Of a DNA stretch of 64,000 bases, positions 59,246 to 64,000 are shown piece by piece. How positions within the stretch are numbered: the stretch's first letter is position 1; the number at the start of each line of letters is the position of its first letter. Made by a program: the position numbers and the translations under genes. The stretch comes from Taenia hydatigena. Its lineage: Eukaryota; Platyhelminthes; Cestoda; Cyclophyllidea; Taeniidae. The DNA lies in the NCBI GenBank assembly GCA_036345935.2, contig JADWOT020001183.1:1-64000 (forward strand), read 5' to 3'. The notes below the pieces were generated by a model. The model was not told the DNA's origin. It was given only the letters and a program-made list of their open reading frames with translations, and made no database searches.

Positions 59246-60868
59246 CTAATCGAAGGTGAACGTGACAGAAAAGTGAGGCAGCCAGATAAGTGAGGCGTGT
59301 TGGCGTCACTGATTTGGAAACAAGAAGGACGGTAGGAGGATTACATGCAGACAGCACTCATTCCTCCGTCTGCCGTGATTTAAATAAATGAAGCATAAGC
59401 AGTAAGACGAAATGCAAGACGTGGTGCTTAAGAACGCATGCAGTGAAGTGAGAGACAGACAAGAAGTGACATGCTGAAAATGGATTGAAGTGGGACATGT
59501 GAGAGGGGGGGAGGCAATAGGGTTCCCGCTTCACCATCTCGAAGACGTCGCCGAATCTTCTCGATGCATGTGTATATTGGTCCCTAATATCGGCCAAGCA
59601 GAAGAGAAAGATCTCATCGCATGCAGCCTGCAGTTGCGTCAAGCCGATTCAACGTGACATATGAGGCAAAGTTAAGGTTGATTTGAATGGTAGCCCATGA
59701 AGATGGCTGCCTACCTACCCCCTTCCTTCCCGACCTTTTGCTCTCTTCCACACCAGTCTGTCATAATTAGGCATACGTGGATGCTCTATTCTACTCGTAT
59801 TTGAATTAGTCCAGTACAGTCGGACCTACTTAAGCCTAGTTTTGCCTAACGTGCTACACTGCTTCTGTTTCACTACACCTGCTCCTGCTTCTGTCCCTAC
59901 TCCTGCTCTCGATTAGGCAATTCGCAATCGCGTGCGAGACAGATATAAGAAATGAGATGAGCAGAGCGGTACAAGGCATACCTGCATGAAAGAAAATGGC
60001 GACTTACCCCTAAAGGCTGCTATGGAGCTGACAAAGGTAACTTCTTGATGGATCTCCCTCATTATGCGTCTACGCGATTTCTCCCTTCGCACCAGAGAAG
60101 ACAAGGGTGGCGATTGCACCACTCCGATGGTGGCGAAGTAACACGCTTGTTCAACTGCAGTGGACGAAAAATGGGAAAGTGAGGAGAGGAGAAGAGACGA
60201 GGGGCCGAGAGCAGGCAAGACAGGATGTTAAGGAAGAGGGTTGGCGAAATGTTATTACTGTATGTCTATGCGTAGTGCTGTAGACATCTCTTCTTCATTT
60301 CCTTCGCTCTCGCTTCCCACTACCCCATAATACCTTCATCTACCCACTCCTATATCCATGCCACTAAATGAAAAAAAATCGACCACGTATTTCTGCCTAT
60401 GGGCATGCTTTGAGCATTTAACCCTGGCTTTCTCTCTTGATATGTGAAATGCACTGGCATACTAGTGAGCACAATGTTGAATTAACGCATGCAAATCTAG
60501 TAGGGAAGAAAAGGGGTAAGGTGGATTGGAGGAAGGAAGAAGAGAAGCAGAAGCAGACGTGGGAGGAGGAGGAAGAGATGGTAGTACGACTCACCCCTAA
60601 TTTCTGCGATTTTTATCTGCTTTGGTCCCTTGACGTCTTTGCAACTTTTAAAAATGACGAGAGTAAGGAGAGCGGGGTGGCAAAAGTAGAGGAGGATGAG
60701 AATGAAACTGGAGGCGAGGAGAACGAGCCAAAAGGAGGTAAAGACGCTGACGATAAAACGAGTGGTGGAAACGAGGATAAGACGGAGATGCAAAATGAGT
60801 GGTAGAAGGCTTCGAAATGCGCACGTAAGTATATCTGTCAGTTGAGTGTGTGATTCACGTCTTCGCAT
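59246..60868 (-). pseudogene. Damaged second copy of the multi-exon gene
   Basis: Exons matching those at 26,480-28,105 lie at 60,595-60,868, 60,008-60,154, 59,475-59,590 and about 59,260-59,325. Exons 1 and 2 are intact, with donors GTGAGT and GTAAGT. Exon 3 has lost its acceptor (GGCAG is now GGCCG), has one base deleted in a C run, and has lost its donor (GT is now GC). Exon 4 is still open. So this copy probably cannot make the same protein, though a shorter product from exons 1-2, or skipping of exon 3 (which the symmetric phase would allow), remains possible. Duplicated similarity extends left of the exon 1 start to about 61,070. Confidence 0.6.
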
Positions 60869-61239
60869 TTGACATGTGCGTGATACACTCTGTGGTACCT
60901 GTCAAGTGGTGTCTAACGATGGCGTCTGCTGGTGTCGACTTTGCACACGGTTCCTCTTTCTAGGTGGTTTCGTGGTCGCAGACGTCACTTTTCATGTGCT
61001 TTCTTATTTTGGCTCAATATCCGATACATCATAGCACACGCAGAGGAGGAGAAGGTAGGGAATCAGAATCACCTTTTAATTTCTATTAATCCCTGTGCTA
61101 ATGCTTCCAAAGTCGCGACCGAATTCGTAGTTGGTGCGCTTGATTGCGCGTTTAGCTAGTTTTACCCTCGGTTGCGAGCCAGCCATCGTCAAAAAAGAGT
61201 GTCTTCTCCTATTCGACTGAAGATAGCACTGAAAACAGG
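60869..61239. other. Upstream of the damaged copy, no gene seen
   Basis: To about 61,070 it is the inverted match of 26,280-26,480. Then a short unmatched stretch leads to duplicon R5. Confidence 0.45.
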
Positions 61240-62765
61240 CTGATTCAATGTCCTTGCTCGTTCATATCCTTGCCGATGTGTGAGTGTGTCTGAGAACTCT
61301 CGAATGGATGTCATCGCAGTAAAAGGGGGAATCATTTAAAGTCAAGGTTGAGTTGGTAGCTCCTGTATACAGTCGTAATCTTGTGTACCCATTTTGAATA
61401 GTTTTGAGGCTGTCGTTGCAGTAAAGGAGTATACTTATGCTTTCTCTTTCAGGAACATGTGTTTGTCAATGCATGCGCGTCTTCGTGAAACGGTTGAACC
61501 TACCTATACCAAGCAGTGTGACATCGTTATCACCCTGCAAGGGGACTAAACCATGCCATGGCGAGCATACGTTTAGTGGGAGATGAGGTATGTGGAGGCG
61601 CCGTCTGTATGGTGACCACAGAATGGATATCGCCTACTCCGCCGCCAAAAGAGACCTCGTAATAGGCATGGAAGTGTAGCACCAGGAGGATAGGGACCCT
61701 TTTGCTATGGTCGTACCCTCCATCAATGCCATTCATCATAATGATTGGAGCAATCCAATGGCAGAAGGCGGAGGCACGAGTGCAGTCACTGCTTCCGAGG
61801 CTGAATAAAGCATCCTGCCCCCAAATGCGACACCTGAATTGTTTTTTTGGATAAAGTGGTAGCTGTACTAGGCACGCCAGTGTTCGTTATTCGTCAGATT
61901 TTGGCTCTCTTCCTGATTATCCTTGGACCTCTACGTCACGGTTTCCATTTCTCTGATCAAAACTGCTTTTGTTGTTACTTACGGTATGTATTTCTTGTCA
62001 ACAGATTATTGTTAACAAAACTAGTGTTTGGACTTAAAGCAGTAAAAGCGATGGAAGGGGGTTAAAGTTGAGGTTTCTGTTAAGGGAATGAGGCTGTGGG
62101 TAGCTTAGCCGATGCAATTACCATTACTAGCGAGTGATGTCACCCGACAAAAAAAGTGCACAAAGACCGAAGAGACATCATCGTCATGTAAAATGGGGTG
62201 GGATTGGTGAGCCTGTCGGTGGAGGTTGGGGAGGGTAAGGAGGCATAGCAATCAACAGTGCAGTAAGGGGAGGAGACAGAAGTAGGAGACGACCAAAGTA
62301 CACCGATCGCTTGGGCCTATACTTACATTGGAACGGTTTTATTATCTCGACAAGACCCTTATATCCCCTGGCTTAGAGATCGCAGGACTCAAAGCCAATA
62401 GATACAAGGACCAGGTATGGGGCAAACTCTACGACTGCCGAGGCGCTTTTAGCAGTAGCAGCGGCAGCGGCGCTGGATACAAAATAACCCACCACGAAAG
62501 CAATTTAAGGAAAGTAAGGTAAAGAGAAAGGGGTTTTGAAGGAAAAAGGGGTAGCCATTTTAGGAAATGCAAAGTTTAAGCATTTCTGACTCACGAGAAT
62601 GCAGCATTTTTAAGAAGTTCGTGAAGGCAGTAGACTGGTGGATGGCGATTACATTCCGAGGACACACCTTGTGCATTAGCAAGTAAAATATAGTGAGAAG
62701 ACAGAAGAAGAAGAGAAGTAGGAAGTACTGAGTTCGATAGATGGACCAAGAGACTGGTAGAGCAG
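61240..62765 (+). repeat. 1.5-kb duplicon R5, copy 2
   Basis: Partner of 35,790-37,350. It carries the second copy of the exon-like block (61,453-61,551) and of the AIHHNDW..AEGGG block (about 61,724-61,806, ending in a stop). Differences are spread through the whole length with small indels. Confidence 0.75.
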
Positions 62766-63300
62766 ACACTTTGTTAAACGCTTCGGACGCTACCGGCGTT
62801 GGTTAGTTCCGATGACGAAGAGTCCTTTTAAAATCCTTAATTTTTGGCACAAGGTCTTTGAGGCTGGAAACCAAAACAGGCACGAACTGTGGACTACACT
62901 TAGTTAGGCGTACCAAATGTGCTCGAATAGTCAAAAATATAGCTAACACAAAGAACCTACTAAACCGCTTGCTATTCTTTAGATTCAGCAAGGTTGAAAT
63001 GGATGCCATGCCTTTGTTTAATCAAAACAGCGCGCAGAAATTACACTTATGAGCTGGATGGAAGCGAATTTAAATGCACATGCACATGCATAAAACAGGA
63101 ATTTACGGCGCACGTTGTGGTCTAAAAGCCTCGCGACGTTCTAGCTCACTTCCTATAATGGTTGGTCACGCTTGAGATCAAGAAGATGTACAAGCTTTGT
63201 AAGGGTCCGCTCAGCGAAGCACAAAGCCCATTGCATCTCGTGTCCCATCTTTTTACTAAATAATTCATAACTAGGCGATTCTTTCCTTCCTTACATTTGT
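62766..63300 (+). repeat. Mosaic of pieces from 43,161-43,690 and 56,970-57,140
   Basis: The order is: the TTGTTAAACGCTTCGGA block (62,773), the ATGGATGCCATGCC block (62,998), and the GAGATCAAGAAGATGTACAAG block (63,173), each matched elsewhere as described. This is a join of three repeat fragments. Confidence 0.5.
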
Positions 63301-64000
63301 TGCTCTAAAAAGTTTTACATGCTCATCTCAAACCCTACGCAAACATTCAAAAAGGCTCTAACAGGCTTCATTTTGGCTATGCTTAGCAGAAGGAAATGGA
63401 TTGGTAGTGTAAGGGGGACACTGGCGTCTGATGTAACTTCGAATGCAAAGCTCTTTGAAAATATAGAACTGAAAATGACATTGTATCGCATTCACACAAG
63501 TTTTAAGATAGCGAATGATAAAATTGATGGCTAAGGCAAAGTGGTAGGCTTGCTTGTGTGCAAAGAATACACAATCCTTAGGTTTTGACAAAGGCGAGCA
63601 GGTGGACGTCGTGACTGCACCATCTTCATCTAGACGGAACAAAAGGAAACAGTGTGTTGACAGTGAAATGTGGTCAGTCTAATTACCCGCACTGGACTGG
63701 AATCGCACAAGCCCTAACATCGCTGTCACACAGAACACCTACGTTGGCATCTCATGCCAATCGCAAACTCTCTTTATCAGTTGCTTGATTTACTCTCCTT
63801 TTCTTACTCCTTTTACCCTTCCCTTTCGAATTCAATTGATCAGGTTTTCATGTGATCCGGTTCCATTCATTCAACTTGGTTTAAGCGGTACTAGCCCACA
63901 GCGTGAAGTTGCTCAAATTTTAGTCGAAGTAACAAATATAATATGCGAACCCCTTGATGCCTTGAATTTGGCTGGGCATTACACGAACAATAAACAGGAA
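63301..64000. other. No gene seen
   Basis: Overlapping frames at 63,319-63,534 (plus) and 63,358-63,642 (minus) are unrecognised. Nothing else noticed up to the window end. Confidence 0.4.

Overview
This window looks like non-bacterial, intron-bearing animal DNA. Open frames are short: only one exceeds 180 codons. Protein-like fragments are bounded by GT..AG splice signals, often GTAAGT or GTGAGT donors after pyrimidine-rich acceptors. Decayed Ty3/gypsy reverse transcriptase and decayed tyrosine-kinase exons are present. The dense short introns and a multi-exon gene with small symmetric exons would fit a parasitic flatworm such as a cestode, but I found no marker that fixes the organism, so that placement is a guess.

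The window is a mosaic of diverged duplications. Most stretches have at least one other copy here, direct or inverted. The main pairs are: 1-935 with 21,440-22,960; 910-1,930 inverted at 40,230-41,065; 2,690-5,080 with 23,760-24,720; 11,820-13,540 with 45,470-47,400; 15,200-16,660 with 48,540-49,880, plus an inverted piece at 50,040-50,370; a family near 11,020, 13,545, 42,560, 52,590, 56,500 and 57,170; 31,000 with 32,040 and inverted 35,180; 35,790-37,350 with 61,240-62,765; and 25,480-28,120 with 58,960-61,070, whose larger part is inverted.

The best candidate for a live gene is on the plus strand at 26,480-29,319. A hydrophobic first exon is followed by three exons of 147, 117 and 42 bases, all phase 1 to phase 1, then possible 33-base exons and a basic terminal exon. 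A second copy of exons 1-4 lies inverted at 59,263-60,868 and is damaged. Between the two copies the introns are more alike than the exons, an unusual pattern that can point to fast, possibly diversifying, protein change.

Three separate remnants of a Src/Abl-like tyrosine kinase lie at 6,230-7,430, 22,205-22,860 and 47,860-48,324. Each keeps different parts: the N-lobe and catalytic loop, the N-lobe and DVWSFG region, or the C-terminal helices. Two minus-strand Ty3/gypsy reverse transcriptase remnants lie at 8,190-8,875 and 10,190-10,490. A 248-codon minus-strand open frame at 24,886-25,632 is the longest in the window. All homology limits were placed by eye and are approximate.
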